NCBI RefSeq assembly: GCF_001417775.1 | Contig: NZ_BBZJ01000021.1 | Location: 372,001-436,000, forward strand | Source of the DNA: Streptomyces sp. TP-A0356 | GTDB lineage: Bacteria; Actinomycetota; Actinomycetes; Streptomycetales; Streptomycetaceae | DNA: 64,000 nt | Direction: 5' to 3' | Shown here: positions 50,978-59,902 of the stretch, piece by piece | Numbering within the stretch: the stretch's first letter is position 1 | Layout of the letters: each line of letters starts with the position of its first letter | The notes under the pieces: model-generated | What the model saw: the letters and a program-made list of their open reading frames with translations, nothing else | Database searches by the model: none | What the model was told of the DNA's origin: nothing | Made by a program: the position numbers and the translations under genes

Positions 50978-52435
50978 ATGTTCTTCACCTACCTGAGGCG
51001 CGAACTGCGCCGCCGGAGAAAGGCGGCCCTCGTCGTCGCCTCCGGGCTCGCCCTGGGCATCGCCCTGGTCATCGTGGTCAACTCCGTGTCCTCCGGGATG
51101 GGGAAGGCGCAGGACAAGGTTCTGCAGTCGCTGTACGGCCTCGGCACCGACATGACCGTCACCAAGGCGGCCACCCCCACGTCGGGCAGCTCGCAGGGGC
51201 CGCGCTTCAACTTCGACGCCCGCAGCAACGACTCCAGCGAGACACAGAGCAGCGACCGCGTCATGGTCCAGGGCTTCACGACCCTCGCGATCGGCACGGT
51301 CTCCGAGGTCGGTGCGCAGAAGGGGGTGTCGGACGCCGTCGGGGGGCTGAGCCTGCGGGTCATCAAGGTCAGCGGCCAGTTCCGGCAGGGCCAGTTCCAA
51401 CAGAACCAGAGCAGCGGTCGGCAGGGCGGCCCCGGCGCCGCCGCCGGCGGTCAGCCCGAAGGCCGCGTCGAGGGCGGCGGCGCCAACTTCGACGTCAACA
51501 ACTACTCCGTCTACGGCACCGACGTCACCAAGCCCGCCCTCGGCCCGCTGACCTCATCGAGGATCACCAGCGGCCGCGGCTTCAAGACGTCGGAGACGAA
51601 CGGCAAGGTCGCCGTCGCCGACTCGTCCTACGCCAAGGAGAAGAACCTCAAGGTCGGCAGCACCGTCACCGTCAAGAGCGTCAAGTTCGAGGTCATCGGG
51701 ATCGCCACCGCCGACAGCGGCGACTCGGCCGCCAACCTGTACATCCCGCTGCAGCAGGCCCAGACGCTCGCCGACGCGAAGGACAAGGTCACCACGATCT
51801 ACGTCAAGGCGACCGACTCGCAGCAGATCGCCGGCGTCAAGGAGACCATCCAGAAGAACATCTCGGGGACCACGGTCACCACCTCCGCCGACCTGGCGAG
51901 CACCGTCTCCGGCTCCCTGTCCACCGCCTCCGACCTCGCCTCCTCCGTCGGCAAGTGGCTCTCGATCACGGTGCTCCTGGCCGCGTTCCTGGTCGCCGGG
52001 CTGCTCACCTCCTCCGCCGTCTCCCGCCGCGTACGCGAGTTCGGCACCCTGAAGGCGCTCGGCTGGCGGTCCGGCCGCGTCACCCGCCAGGTCGTCGGCG
52101 AGGCCGTGGTCAACGGACTGGTGGGCGGCGCCCTCGGTATCGCCCTGGGCCTCGCGGGCGCGTACGCCGTCACCGCGATCAGCCCCACGCTCAAGGCCCA
52201 GCTCGGCGGTGGAGGCGGCGGTGGCTTCGGCGGTGGAGGCGGCGGCGGTGGCTTCGGCGGACCCGGCCGTCAGGCCGCGAAGTCCCTGGAGGTCGCGCTC
52301 ACCGCGCCTGTCAGCCTCTCCACCATCGTCCTCGCGGTCGTGCTCGCCGTCACGGGCGGTCTGGTCGCCGGTGCCTTCGGCGGCTGGCGCGCCTCCCGTC
52401 TGCGCCCCGCGGACGCTCTGCGCCGCGTCGAGTAG
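50978..52435 (+). CDS. MacB/FtsX-type ABC transporter permease
   Basis: This is a mechanotransmission-type permease of 485 residues. One N-terminal helix (AALVVASGLALGIALVIVVN) precedes a large extracytoplasmic MacB-like domain of about 270 residues. Three C-terminal helices follow (LSITVLLAAFLVAGLLTSSA, LVGGALGIALGLAGAYAV, TIVLAVVLAVTGGLVAGAFG), with FtsX-family loops REFGTLKALGWRSGRVTRQV and GGWRASRLRPADALR. Between helices 3 and 4 lies an unusual Gly/Phe-rich insert (GGGGGGGFGGGGGG-like). The ATPase gene 140 bp downstream is its partner. Such pairs export peptides or lipids, or perturb membranes. Confidence 0.9.
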   Translation: MFFTYLRRELRRRRKAALVVASGLALGIALVIVVNSVSSGMGKAQDKVLQSLYGLGTDMTVTKAATPTSGSSQGPRFNFDARSNDSSETQSSDRVMVQGFTTLAIGTVSEVGAQKGVSDAVGGLSLRVIKVSGQFRQGQFQQNQSSGRQGGPGAAAGGQPEGRVEGGGANFDVNNYSVYGTDVTKPALGPLTSSRITSGRGFKTSETNGKVAVADSSYAKEKNLKVGSTVTVKSVKFEVIGIATADSGDSAANLYIPLQQAQTLADAKDKVTTIYVKATDSQQIAGVKETIQKNISGTTVTTSADLASTVSGSLSTASDLASSVGKWLSITVLLAAFLVAGLLTSSAVSRRVREFGTLKALGWRSGRVTRQVVGEAVVNGLVGGALGIALGLAGAYAVTAISPTLKAQLGGGGGGGFGGGGGGGGFGGPGRQAAKSLEVALTAPVSLSTIVLAVVLAVTGGLVAGAFGGWRASRLRPADALRRVE

Positions 52436-52439
52436 CGCC

Positions 52440-52512
52440 CGCCCCGCAGACCGCAGACCGCACCTCGCACACCGCAGACCCCACCTCGCAGACCGCACCC
52501 TGCACCCCGCAC
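52440..52512. repeat. Short CCGCAGACCGCACCTCGC units between ABC genes
   Basis: The gap between the permease and ATPase genes contains four to five irregular copies of a unit resembling CGCAGACCGCACCTCGC, in direct orientation. It encodes nothing plausible and lies within the presumed operon mRNA. Confidence 0.55.
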
Positions 52513-52575
52513 GCGGCACCGGAGCCTGCAGTGACGGCGGGCCCCACCCCCTTACGCACCCCAGGAGTTGCACCC

Positions 52576-53259
52576 ATGTACGAACTCAGAGGCGTCACCA
52601 AGCGCTACCCGCGGGGCAAGGAGAGCATCACCGCCCTGGACGGCGTCGACCTCACCATCGGCGACGGCGACCGGCTCGTCATCCAGGGCCCCACCGGCGG
52701 CGGCAAGTCCACCCTGCTGCAGATGCTCGGCGGACTCGACAAGCCCACCGCGGGCAGCGTCGAACTCGACGGCACCGACCTCGCCAGGCTCTCCGAGGCC
52801 AAGCTCACCACGGTGCGCAGCGCGAACATCGGGTTCGTCTTCCAGAGCTTCAACCTCATCCCGACGCTCACCGCCCAGGAGAACGTCGAGACCGCCCTCG
52901 TCCCCCTCGGCGTGAAGGCCGGGGAGCGCCGCCAACGAGCCGCCGAGGCCCTGGAGTCCGTCGGTCTCGGGGAGCGGCTCGGGCATCTGCCCGCGGAGCT
53001 GTCGGGCGGTCAGCAGCAGCGCGTCGCCATCGCCCGCGCCCTGGTGAAGCGGCCCAAGGTGCTGCTCGCCGACGAACCCACCGGGAACCTCGACGAGTCC
53101 ACGCGCGACGAGATCATGGACGTACTGGAGTCCCTGTGGAAGGAGCACGGACTCACCTTCGTGATGGTCACGCACGACTCCGCGATCGCGAAGAAGGCCC
53201 CGCGGGTCGCCACCATCCGCAAGGGCAAGATCACGGTCAGGGAGAACGCCGCCCCGTAG
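52576..53259 (+). CDS. MacB/LolD-type ABC transporter ATPase
   Basis: This ATP-binding protein has 227 residues. Walker A is GPTGGGKSTLL near residue 38, Q-loop FVFQSFNLIPTLTAQENVE, signature LSGGQQQRVAIARAL, Walker B VLLADEPTGNLDE and the switch His in VMVTHD. It powers the FtsX-type permease encoded upstream. ATG 52576 follows CAGGAG. The 140-bp gap to the permease gene is filled by short CGCAGACCGCACC-type repeats, and no terminator is seen, so they are probably one operon. Confidence 0.94.
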   Translation: MYELRGVTKRYPRGKESITALDGVDLTIGDGDRLVIQGPTGGGKSTLLQMLGGLDKPTAGSVELDGTDLARLSEAKLTTVRSANIGFVFQSFNLIPTLTAQENVETALVPLGVKAGERRQRAAEALESVGLGERLGHLPAELSGGQQQRVAIARALVKRPKVLLADEPTGNLDESTRDEIMDVLESLWKEHGLTFVMVTHDSAIAKKAPRVATIRKGKITVRENAAP

Positions 53260-53430
53260 GTCGCCCACCGACGCCCGCCGGACGTCCCAACTCGTTACCC
53301 ACGGCCGTATTGAGGCCTTGATCACCCCCCGGCATACTGCGTGGTCGGGGGGTTGACGTGCGCATGTGCGGGATTGCCCCCGGCCGGGTGGGCGGGGCAT
53401 TCACCCGGTACCTCGTCTCCAGGGGGAGTC

Positions 53431-56400
53431 TTGCGCAGACAAGTGAAGAGAGCGTGCGCGGCGGCCGTCGCGACGGCCGCCGCAGTGGCGCTGGCGGCGG
53501 GAATGACCAGCCCGGCGTCGGCGAGGCCCGAGACCGCGGCACCGGCGGCGGCGTCCGGTCTCACGGCCCAGCATCGCATCACGCTGATCACCGGTGACCG
53601 CGTGGTGGTCGACGCCAAGGGCCGCGTCGTCGGTCTGGAGCGGGCCAGGGGCCGCGGAAACGTTCCGGTGCAGGTCCGCAAGGTCGCCGGGCACACCTAT
53701 GTGGTGCCGACCGACGCGGCCGCCATGATCGCCTCCGGGAAGCTCGACCGGCGTCTGTTCGACGTCACCGAGCTGAACGCGTCCCTCATCCGCCGGGACC
53801 AGCTGAACGGCCTGAAGGTCATCGTCGGCTACCAGGGCACGGCGGGCACCGCGAAGGCCGGCGTCCGCGGGGCGGCCACGCTGCGCCGGACCCTGACGTC
53901 CCTGAACGCGGACGCCGTCCAGACGCCGCAGCGGGACGCGGCCGAGCTGTGGAAGGCCGTCACCGACGGCGACGGCACCGCCTCGGGCATCGCACATGTC
54001 TGGCTCGACGGCGTCCGCAAGGCGAGCCTCGACAAGTCGGTGCCGCAGATAGGCGCCCCCAATGCCTGGGCGGCGGGATACGACGGCAAGGGCGTCAAGA
54101 TCGCCGTCCTGGACACGGGGGTCGACGCGAACCACCCGGACCTCAAGGGCCAGGTGATCGAGGCCAAGAACTTCTCGGCCGCCTCCGGCATCGGCGACAA
54201 GGTCGGCCACGGCACGCACGTGGCGTCCATCGCTGCGGGCACGGGCGCCAAGTCGCACGGCAAGTACAAGGGTGTGGCACCCGGCGCGAAGATCCTGGCC
54301 GGCAAGGTCCTGGACGACGAGGGGTACGGCAACGACTCCGGCATCCTGGCGGGCATGGAGTGGGCCGCCCAGCAGGGCGCCGACATCGTCAACCTCAGCC
54401 TGGGCGCCACCGACACGCCCGGGATCGACGCGCTCGAAGCCGAGGTGAACAAGCTCTCCGAGCAGAAGGGCATCCTCTTCGCCATCGCCGCGGGCAACGA
54501 CGGCGAGATGGGCGACCGGACCATCGCCTCCCCCGGCAGCGCGGCCGACGCCCTCACCGTCGGCGCCGTCGACGGCAACGACAAGCTCGCGTCCTTCTCC
54601 AGCCGTGGCCCCGGCCCCGACGGCTCCATCAAGCCCGATGTCACCGCCCCCGGTGTGAACATCACCGCCGCCGCGGCCCCGGGCAGCCTCGTCGACAAGG
54701 AGGTCGGCGAGAATCCGGCCGGCTACCTGACCCTGTCGGGCACGTCGATGGCGACCCCGCATGTCGCGGGCGCCGCCGCCCTCCTCAAGCAGGAGCACCC
54801 CGACTGGACGTTCGACCGGCTGAAGTCCGCGCTGACGGGGTCCGCGAAGGGCGGCAACTACACCCCCTTCCAGCAGGGTTCGGGCCGCATCGCCGTGGAC
54901 AGGGCGATCCGGCAGACCGTGCTCGCCGACCCGTCGTCCGTGAACTTCGGCATCGCGCGGTGGCCGCACACCGACGACAAGCCGGTCACCCAGCAGCTGA
55001 CGTACCGCAACCTCGGCACGACCGACGTCACCCTGTCGCTCTCGCTGACGGCCACCAACCCCAAGGGCCAGGCGGCACCTTCCGGCTTCTTCACGCTCGG
55101 CGCGCGCACGGTCACCGTCCCGGCGGGCGGCACGGCCTCCGTCCCCGTCGGCGTCGACACCAGGCTGGGCGGGAGCACGGACGGCGCGTACTCGGCCTAC
55201 GTGACCGCGACGGGCGGCGGCCAGAGCGTGCGGACGGCCGCGGCCGTGGAGCGCGAGGCGGAGTCGTACGACGTCACCCTGAAGTACGTCAACCGTGACG
55301 GGCACAGGCCCGTCCACCTGTCCGACCTGGTGGACCCCTCGGCCGCGGGCCGGGACTACTTCGCCCAGAGCTCGGCGGACACCGTGACCGTCCGGGTGCC
55401 CAAGGGCACGTACCTGCTCAACTCCGTCTCGGTGAAGGACCCGAGCTCCACCGCGGGCGGTGTGGACTGGCTGGTCCAGCCCAAGCTGAGCGTCACCCGG
55501 AACACCACGGTCACCCTCGACCTGAACACGGCGAAGCCCGCCGACATCACCGTGCCCGACGCCGCGGCCAAGCCGCTGTCCGCGACGGTCTCCTTCGCGT
55601 ACGGGCCGACGGGCATCGGCGGCGGCATCTTCACGCCGTCCTTCCGTGACCTGAGGGTGGCGCACGTCGGCCCGGCGGTGCCCTCCGGCCTCTCCCAGAG
55701 CTGGTTCGGGCAGTGGACCAAGGGCGGCTCGGCCGAGTACGACGTGTTCACCGGGGGCGCCGTCAAGAAGCTGGAGGGCGCGCACGTCCACCACTACAGG
55801 GCGGCCGACCTGGCCACGCTGAAGGTGAACCTGGGGTCGCCGGCGGGCGGCAAGACCGGCGCCGTCGGCGTCTACGGTCTCCTGCCGACCGACTTCGGCT
55901 CCGGCATCCCGGTCGAGCAGAGGCTGCCCGGCACGCGCACGCTGTACGTGTCGACCGGCGACCGGGTCCAGTGGTCGCTCGACTTCTCGCAGTACGGCGG
56001 CAAGAGGGACGCGCAGGGCTTCGCCGTCCCGGAGGCGTACTACACGCTCGGCGCGGCGCAGGCCGTCGATGCGGGCAAGAGCTACTCGAAGACCTTCAAC
56101 ACGGCCGTGTTCGGTCCGCTGATCGACTCCGACTACGGCATCTTCCGTGAGGGCGACCAGATCTACGGCTATCTGCCGCTGTTCGCCGACGGCCAGACGC
56201 ACGCCGGGTCCTCGGACTTCATGTCGGTCAGGACGACGCTGTACCGCAACGGCACCGAGGTCGGCTCGAACAACGACCCGCTGTTCGGCGCCGGCCCCTT
56301 CAAGGTCCCGTCGGGCGAGGCCTCGTACCGGCTGACGACCTCCGTCATCCGCAGTGTGAACGTCGCCGCGGCCTCCACCCGGATCGACGCGAGCTGGACC

Positions 56401-56733
56401 TTCACGTCCAAGAAGGTGAGCAGGGCCAAGCTGCCCGCCTCGACGGTCCGCTTCGGCGCGACCACCGGCCTGGACAGCCGCGTCGCGGCCGGCCGGAAGG
56501 TCACGATCCCGGTCACCGTCCAGGGTTCGGCCGCGGGCCGCAACCTGGGCTCCCTGTCCGTGTGGGTGTCGTACGACTACGGCAGGACGTGGACCGGGCT
56601 GACGGTCAAGAACGGCACGATCACCTACCGGAACCCGGCGAAGGGCCAGGGCCTCTCGTTCCACGCCAAGATCGCCGACAAGCAGGGCAACAAGTCGACG
56701 ATCTCGATCTACAACGCGTTCTACGGGAAGTGA
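53431..56733 (+). CDS. Large secreted subtilase (S8 serine peptidase)
   Basis: This is an exported serine protease of about 1100 residues. A signal peptide (RACAAAVATAAAVALAAGMT) ends near ASA. A propeptide region of ~160 residues precedes the catalytic domain, which carries Asp in AVLDTGVDANHPDL, His in GHGTHVASIAAG and Ser in GTSMATPHVAGAAALL. The last ~650 residues are beta-rich domains without a recognised sorting or membrane signal. TTG 53431 is just after AGGGGGAG; GTG 53443 is an alternative. Its size and C-terminal architecture match large Streptomyces subtilases of unknown substrate. It stands alone with its own terminator. Confidence 0.92.
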   Translation: MRRQVKRACAAAVATAAAVALAAGMTSPASARPETAAPAAASGLTAQHRITLITGDRVVVDAKGRVVGLERARGRGNVPVQVRKVAGHTYVVPTDAAAMIASGKLDRRLFDVTELNASLIRRDQLNGLKVIVGYQGTAGTAKAGVRGAATLRRTLTSLNADAVQTPQRDAAELWKAVTDGDGTASGIAHVWLDGVRKASLDKSVPQIGAPNAWAAGYDGKGVKIAVLDTGVDANHPDLKGQVIEAKNFSAASGIGDKVGHGTHVASIAAGTGAKSHGKYKGVAPGAKILAGKVLDDEGYGNDSGILAGMEWAAQQGADIVNLSLGATDTPGIDALEAEVNKLSEQKGILFAIAAGNDGEMGDRTIASPGSAADALTVGAVDGNDKLASFSSRGPGPDGSIKPDVTAPGVNITAAAAPGSLVDKEVGENPAGYLTLSGTSMATPHVAGAAALLKQEHPDWTFDRLKSALTGSAKGGNYTPFQQGSGRIAVDRAIRQTVLADPSSVNFGIARWPHTDDKPVTQQLTYRNLGTTDVTLSLSLTATNPKGQAAPSGFFTLGARTVTVPAGGTASVPVGVDTRLGGSTDGAYSAYVTATGGGQSVRTAAAVEREAESYDVTLKYVNRDGHRPVHLSDLVDPSAAGRDYFAQSSADTVTVRVPKGTYLLNSVSVKDPSSTAGGVDWLVQPKLSVTRNTTVTLDLNTAKPADITVPDAAAKPLSATVSFAYGPTGIGGGIFTPSFRDLRVAHVGPAVPSGLSQSWFGQWTKGGSAEYDVFTGGAVKKLEGAHVHHYRAADLATLKVNLGSPAGGKTGAVGVYGLLPTDFGSGIPVEQRLPGTRTLYVSTGDRVQWSLDFSQYGGKRDAQGFAVPEAYYTLGAAQAVDAGKSYSKTFNTAVFGPLIDSDYGIFREGDQIYGYLPLFADGQTHAGSSDFMSVRTTLYRNGTEVGSNNDPLFGAGPFKVPSGEASYRLTTSVIRSVNVAAASTRIDASWTFTSKKVSRAKLPASTVRFGATTGLDSRVAAGRKVTIPVTVQGSAAGRNLGSLSVWVSYDYGRTWTGLTVKNGTITYRNPAKGQGLSFHAKIADKQGNKSTISIYNAFYGK

Positions 56734-56744
56734 GCCGATAGCGA

Positions 56745-56779
56745 ACGGCCCGCCGGAAGTACTCCTTCCGGCGGGCCGT
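56745..56779 (+). terminator. Terminator of the subtilase gene
   Basis: ACGGCCCGCCGGAAG (56745-56759) pairs perfectly over 15 bp with CTTCCGGCGGGCCGT (56765-56779), with a 5-nt loop, 12 nt after the stop codon. Confidence 0.88.
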
Positions 56780-56797
56780 CCGTGTTTCCGTGAGCCC

Positions 56798-57078
56798 ATG
56801 GCCGCGCAAACCGTCGAGTACATCCGGTACCGCGTTCCGGAGCAGCAGTCGGCCAGATGGCCCAGCGCCGCCGCTGGGTCGACCTCATCCAGGACGCGGC
56901 GGGCGAGGCGGGCCTGCCGACGGACGCGGAGTTTCGCTCGGCGTTCCTGGCGTACGTGGAGTGGGGCTCGCGGCTGGCGCTGTACTTCTCCGGCCCGGAC
57001 GCCAGGCCCCCGGTCCAGCAGCCGGTCCCGAAGTGGACATGGGGCGCGGCGCCGCCCTACCGGACGGAGATGCCGTAG
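56798..57078 (+). pseudogene. Internally deleted monooxygenase-truncated haemoglobin fusion
   Basis: ATG 56798 begins MAAQTVEYIRYRVPEQQSA, the typical N-terminus of an antibiotic-biosynthesis-monooxygenase (ABM) domain. About 20 codons later that frame becomes nonsense. A second frame from ATG 56857 reads QRRRWVDLIQDAAGEAGLP and then EWGSRLALYFSG and PVPKWTWGAAPPYR, which is the C-terminal end of group II truncated haemoglobins. As I recall, streptomycetes have a gene fusing these two domains. Here roughly 200 middle residues are missing and the two ends are in different frames (offset 59 bp). This fits an internal deletion or an assembly collapse. The C-terminal 73-residue frame may still be called as a gene. 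Confidence 0.72.
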
Positions 57079-57115
57079 CGGCCGTGGCGGCCCGGCCGGG
57101 CGCGGAGAGCAGCGG

Positions 57116-58042
57116 TCAGGGCCGGGGCGTCGTCGTCCCCGCGCGGATCGCGTCCGTGCCCCAGCTCGCCAGCAGCCGCAGCGCCTCCGCGGACGGGGAC
57201 CCCGGCTCGGCGTGGTACGTCACCAGCGCCTGCTCACCGTCGTCCGGCACCCGGAACGACTCGAACTGCAGCGAGAGATCACCCACCAGCGCATGCCGCA
57301 GCTGCTTCAGCCCGTGGCTCTTCTCCTTGACGTCGTGCGTCGCCCACAGCCGCCGGAACTCCTGGCTCTTCACCGACAGCTGACCGACCAGGGACGACAG
57401 CCGCTGATCGTCGGGGTGGCACCCCGCCTCGTACCGCAGCTGGCACACGATGTCGATCGCCTTCTGCTCCCAGTCCACGAACAGGTCGTGGTACTCGGGC
57501 CGCAGGAACACCATCCGTGCCCAGTTCCGCTCCTGCTGCGGCAGTTGTGACCAGTCCCCGAAGACGGCCGCGGCCATCCGGTTCCACGCCAGGATCTCCG
57601 CGCGCCGCCCCACGAGGTACGCCGGGACGCTGTCGAAGGAGTCGAGCAGCTGGCGCAGCGAGGAACGCACCTGCTGCGGCCGCGTGGACGGCTTCTTCTT
57701 GTGGGCCTTCGGCTTGGCCAGGTGCGTCAGATGCGCGTGCTCCGCGTTGCTCAGCCGCAGCGCCCTGGCGATCGCGTCGAGCACCTCGGCGGACACGTTC
57801 CGTCCGTTGCCCTGCTCCAGGCGTGTGTAGTACGCCACGGACACCCCGGCCAGCTGCGCCAGCTCCTCGCGCCGCAGGCCCGGCACCCGGCGGTGCCGTC
57901 CGAACTCGGGCAGGCCCACGTCCTCGGGCTTGAGGCGGGCCCGCCGGGTGCGCAGGAACTCGCTGAGCTCGGCGCGCCGGTCCAGGGCCTGACCGGCTCC
58001 TGCGGATTCGGGTTCCTGTACGGAGTCGGGCTGTGCGTCCAT
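57116..58042 (-). CDS. XRE-type regulator with MmyB-like ligand domain
   Basis: This is a transcriptional regulator of 308 residues. The helix-turn-helix is RREELAQLAGVSVAYYTRLE near residues 57-76, preceded by GLPEFGRHRRVPGLRREEL, which is typical of this family. The MmyB-like ligand-binding part has YLVGRRAEILAWNRMAAAVF and DWEQKAIDIVCQLRYEAG. Members often repress a divergent oxidoreductase gene, and the alcohol dehydrogenase is divergent here with 167 bp between the starts. A 19-bp interrupted palindrome lies in that gap. Confidence 0.92.
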   Translation of the reverse strand: MDAQPDSVQEPESAGAGQALDRRAELSEFLRTRRARLKPEDVGLPEFGRHRRVPGLRREELAQLAGVSVAYYTRLEQGNGRNVSAEVLDAIARALRLSNAEHAHLTHLAKPKAHKKKPSTRPQQVRSSLRQLLDSFDSVPAYLVGRRAEILAWNRMAAAVFGDWSQLPQQERNWARMVFLRPEYHDLFVDWEQKAIDIVCQLRYEAGCHPDDQRLSSLVGQLSVKSQEFRRLWATHDVKEKSHGLKQLRHALVGDLSLQFESFRVPDDGEQALVTYHAEPGSPSAEALRLLASWGTDAIRAGTTTPRP

Positions 58043-58084
58043 GCGTCCAGTATTCCTGGTCGTAGGACTGTGAACCTGACCCCG

Positions 58085-58103
58085 CCAGTGGTAGGACCGC
58101 TGG
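58085..58103. promoter_or_regulatory. Candidate operator between XRE regulator and ADH
   Basis: CCAGTGGTAGGACCGCTGG is a palindrome with small central mismatches (CCAG, GGT, ACC, CTGG). Nearby GTCGTAGGAC at about 58060 repeats part of it. Its place in the divergent promoter region suggests binding by the XRE regulator. This is inferred. Confidence 0.5.
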
Positions 58104-58209
58104 ACGTAGGCAGAGCCGTGACCTGGGTGGGAAGCGCGGGAGCGGGCAGGCTGGACGCCGTGCCCGGTGGAAGGCAGCCGGGCGCGCTACCCCTTAGGAG
58201 ATACCCGGC

Positions 58210-59250
58210 ATGACCACCGTTGCTGCGTACGCCGCACCCGCCGCGAAGGCTCCGCTGGAGCGCACCACGATCGAGCGCCGTGAGGTCGGCGAGTTCGACG
58301 TTCTGATCGACATCAGGTTCGCCGGCATCTGCCACTCGGACATCCACCAGGCCCGTGAGGGCTGGGGCGAGGCGATCTTCCCGATGGTTCCGGGCCACGA
58401 GATCGCGGGCGTCGTCTCCGAGGTCGGAGCCGGTGTCACCAAGTTCGAGGTCGGCGACCGCGTGGGCGTCGGCTGCATGGTCGACTCCTGCCGAGAGTGC
58501 GAGAACTGCCAGGCGGGGCTGGAGCAGTACTGCCTCAAGGGCAACGTCGGCACGTACAACGCGCTCGACAAGAACGGCGAGCCGACCTACGGCGGCTACT
58601 CGCAGAAGATCGTCGTCGACGAGAACTTCACCGTGCGCATCCCGGACGGCCTGTCCCTCGACGCGGCCGCCCCGCTGCTGTGCGCCGGCATCACCACCTA
58701 CTCCCCGCTGAGGCACTGGAACGCGGGCCCCGGCAAGAAGGTCGCGATCGTCGGCCTGGGCGGCCTCGGCCACATGGGCGTCAAGATCGCGCACGCGATG
58801 GGCGCCGAGGTGACCGTGCTCTCGCAGTCCCTGCGCAAGAAGGAGGACGGGCTGAAGCTGGGCGCCGACCACTACCACGCCACCAGCGACCCGAAGACCT
58901 TCGAGGAACTGCGCGGCACCTTCGACCTGATCGTGTCGACCGTGTCGGCGCCGCTGGACTTCGGCGCGTTCCTGTCGCTGCTCAAGACGGACGGCGCGCT
59001 GGTGAACGTGGGCGCGCCCGAGGAGCCCATCTCGCTCAACCTGTTCTCGGTGATCGCCGGTCGCAAGACCCTCGCGGGCTCCGGCATCGGCGGTATCCGC
59101 GAGACCCAGGAGATGCTGGACTTCTGCGCCGAACACGGCATCGGCGCCGAGATCGAGCTGATCAGCGCCTCCGAGATCAACGAGGCGTACGAGCGGGTGC
59201 TGAGCAGTGATGTGCGGTACCGGTTCGTGATCGACACGGCGACCATCTGA
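58210..59250 (+). CDS. Zinc-dependent NAD(P) alcohol dehydrogenase
   Basis: This is a medium-chain alcohol dehydrogenase of 346 residues in the YahK/CAD-like group. The catalytic zinc site uses Cys and His in GICHSDIHQ and PGHEIAG. The structural zinc loop has four Cys (CRECENCQAGLEQYC) near residues 97-111. The NAD(P) fold has VGLGGLGHMGVK near 181. ATG 58210 follows TTAGGAGAT, a strong ribosome site. Such enzymes reduce aldehydes to alcohols with NADPH. It is divergent from the XRE regulator and closed by a terminator. Confidence 0.93.
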   Translation: MTTVAAYAAPAAKAPLERTTIERREVGEFDVLIDIRFAGICHSDIHQAREGWGEAIFPMVPGHEIAGVVSEVGAGVTKFEVGDRVGVGCMVDSCRECENCQAGLEQYCLKGNVGTYNALDKNGEPTYGGYSQKIVVDENFTVRIPDGLSLDAAAPLLCAGITTYSPLRHWNAGPGKKVAIVGLGGLGHMGVKIAHAMGAEVTVLSQSLRKKEDGLKLGADHYHATSDPKTFEELRGTFDLIVSTVSAPLDFGAFLSLLKTDGALVNVGAPEEPISLNLFSVIAGRKTLAGSGIGGIRETQEMLDFCAEHGIGAEIELISASEINEAYERVLSSDVRYRFVIDTATI

Positions 59251-59262
59251 GGGTCCGGTGAG

Positions 59263-59298
59263 ACGGCGTGAGGCGGCCCCGCGGCCGCCTCACGCCGT
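59263..59298. terminator. Terminator after the alcohol dehydrogenase
   Basis: ACGGCGTGAGGCGGC (59263-59277) pairs perfectly over 15 bp with GCCGCCTCACGCCGT (59284-59298), with a 6-nt loop. It also serves the convergent membrane-protein gene. Confidence 0.88.
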
Positions 59299-59311
59299 CG
59301 CCGGACGGGTC

Positions 59312-59698
59312 CTACGCGCAGCTGATCGGATCGGTGACGGCGGGGTCGTCGTACAGGTCCCACAGCACGAGCCCCTGGAGGAGAAGCAGCAGGACGGAGA
59401 TGGCGAGGACGAGGACCGCCACCGCCAGACGGGCCCCGGTGGACCGGCGCAGGGCGCGGACGGCGAGAACGACCGCGGCCAGGGTGCACAACGGCCCCGC
59501 GTACACGGTCACGTACATCTGCCAACTGATCGGCAGGACATGGCCGCACCTGGCCGACTCGGCGGCCCGACGGGCGCGCTCGGCGGCGGCGTAGCCGAAG
59601 GAACCGAGCAGTCCCAGCCCGAACGGAAGGGCCGAGAGCAGGGGCGCCCCCCATGGACGCCCCGCGGGCGCCGAGACCCCGGCGTCGGTACCGGTCAT
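59312..59698 (-). CDS. Small three-helix membrane protein
   Basis: This is a membrane protein of about 128 residues with three predicted helices (LLSALPFGLGLLGSFGYAA, MYVTVYAGPLCTLAAVVLAV, LAVAVLVLAISVLLLLLQGL). Two Cys residues flank the outside segments (ARCGHVLP and the final PISCA), and a disulphide is possible. No family was recognised. ATG 59698 or the in-frame ATG two codons earlier start it. Confidence 0.72.
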   Translation of the reverse strand: MTGTDAGVSAPAGRPWGAPLLSALPFGLGLLGSFGYAAAERARRAAESARCGHVLPISWQMYVTVYAGPLCTLAAVVLAVRALRRSTGARLAVAVLVLAISVLLLLLQGLVLWDLYDDPAVTDPISCA

Positions 59699-59704
59699 GG
59701 CCAT

Positions 59705-59888
59705 CTCCGTCCCCCTCCCCGTACGCGATCACGGTCACCCAGACGCGCGGACCGCCCTGGCGGGTTCCCGGCCCGGCAGCCACAGCGGGAGCGGGATGGT
59801 GCGAGCCGGTCGTGGCTGCCTGCGCCGCGACGCCGCGGAGATCCGGCACAGGGGCCTAGCGTGGGAAGTGGTTGCGGCACCCGGAAGA
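59705..59888. other. Intergenic region with a MITE fragment
   Basis: No gene is seen. The stretch at about 59828-59846, GCGACGCCGCGGAGATCCG, is identical to part of the right side of the element at 35018-35163 and is followed by divergent sequence, so it may be a decayed solo copy. Confidence 0.45.
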
Positions 59889-59902
59889 CAGGAGGCCGAA
59901 CG

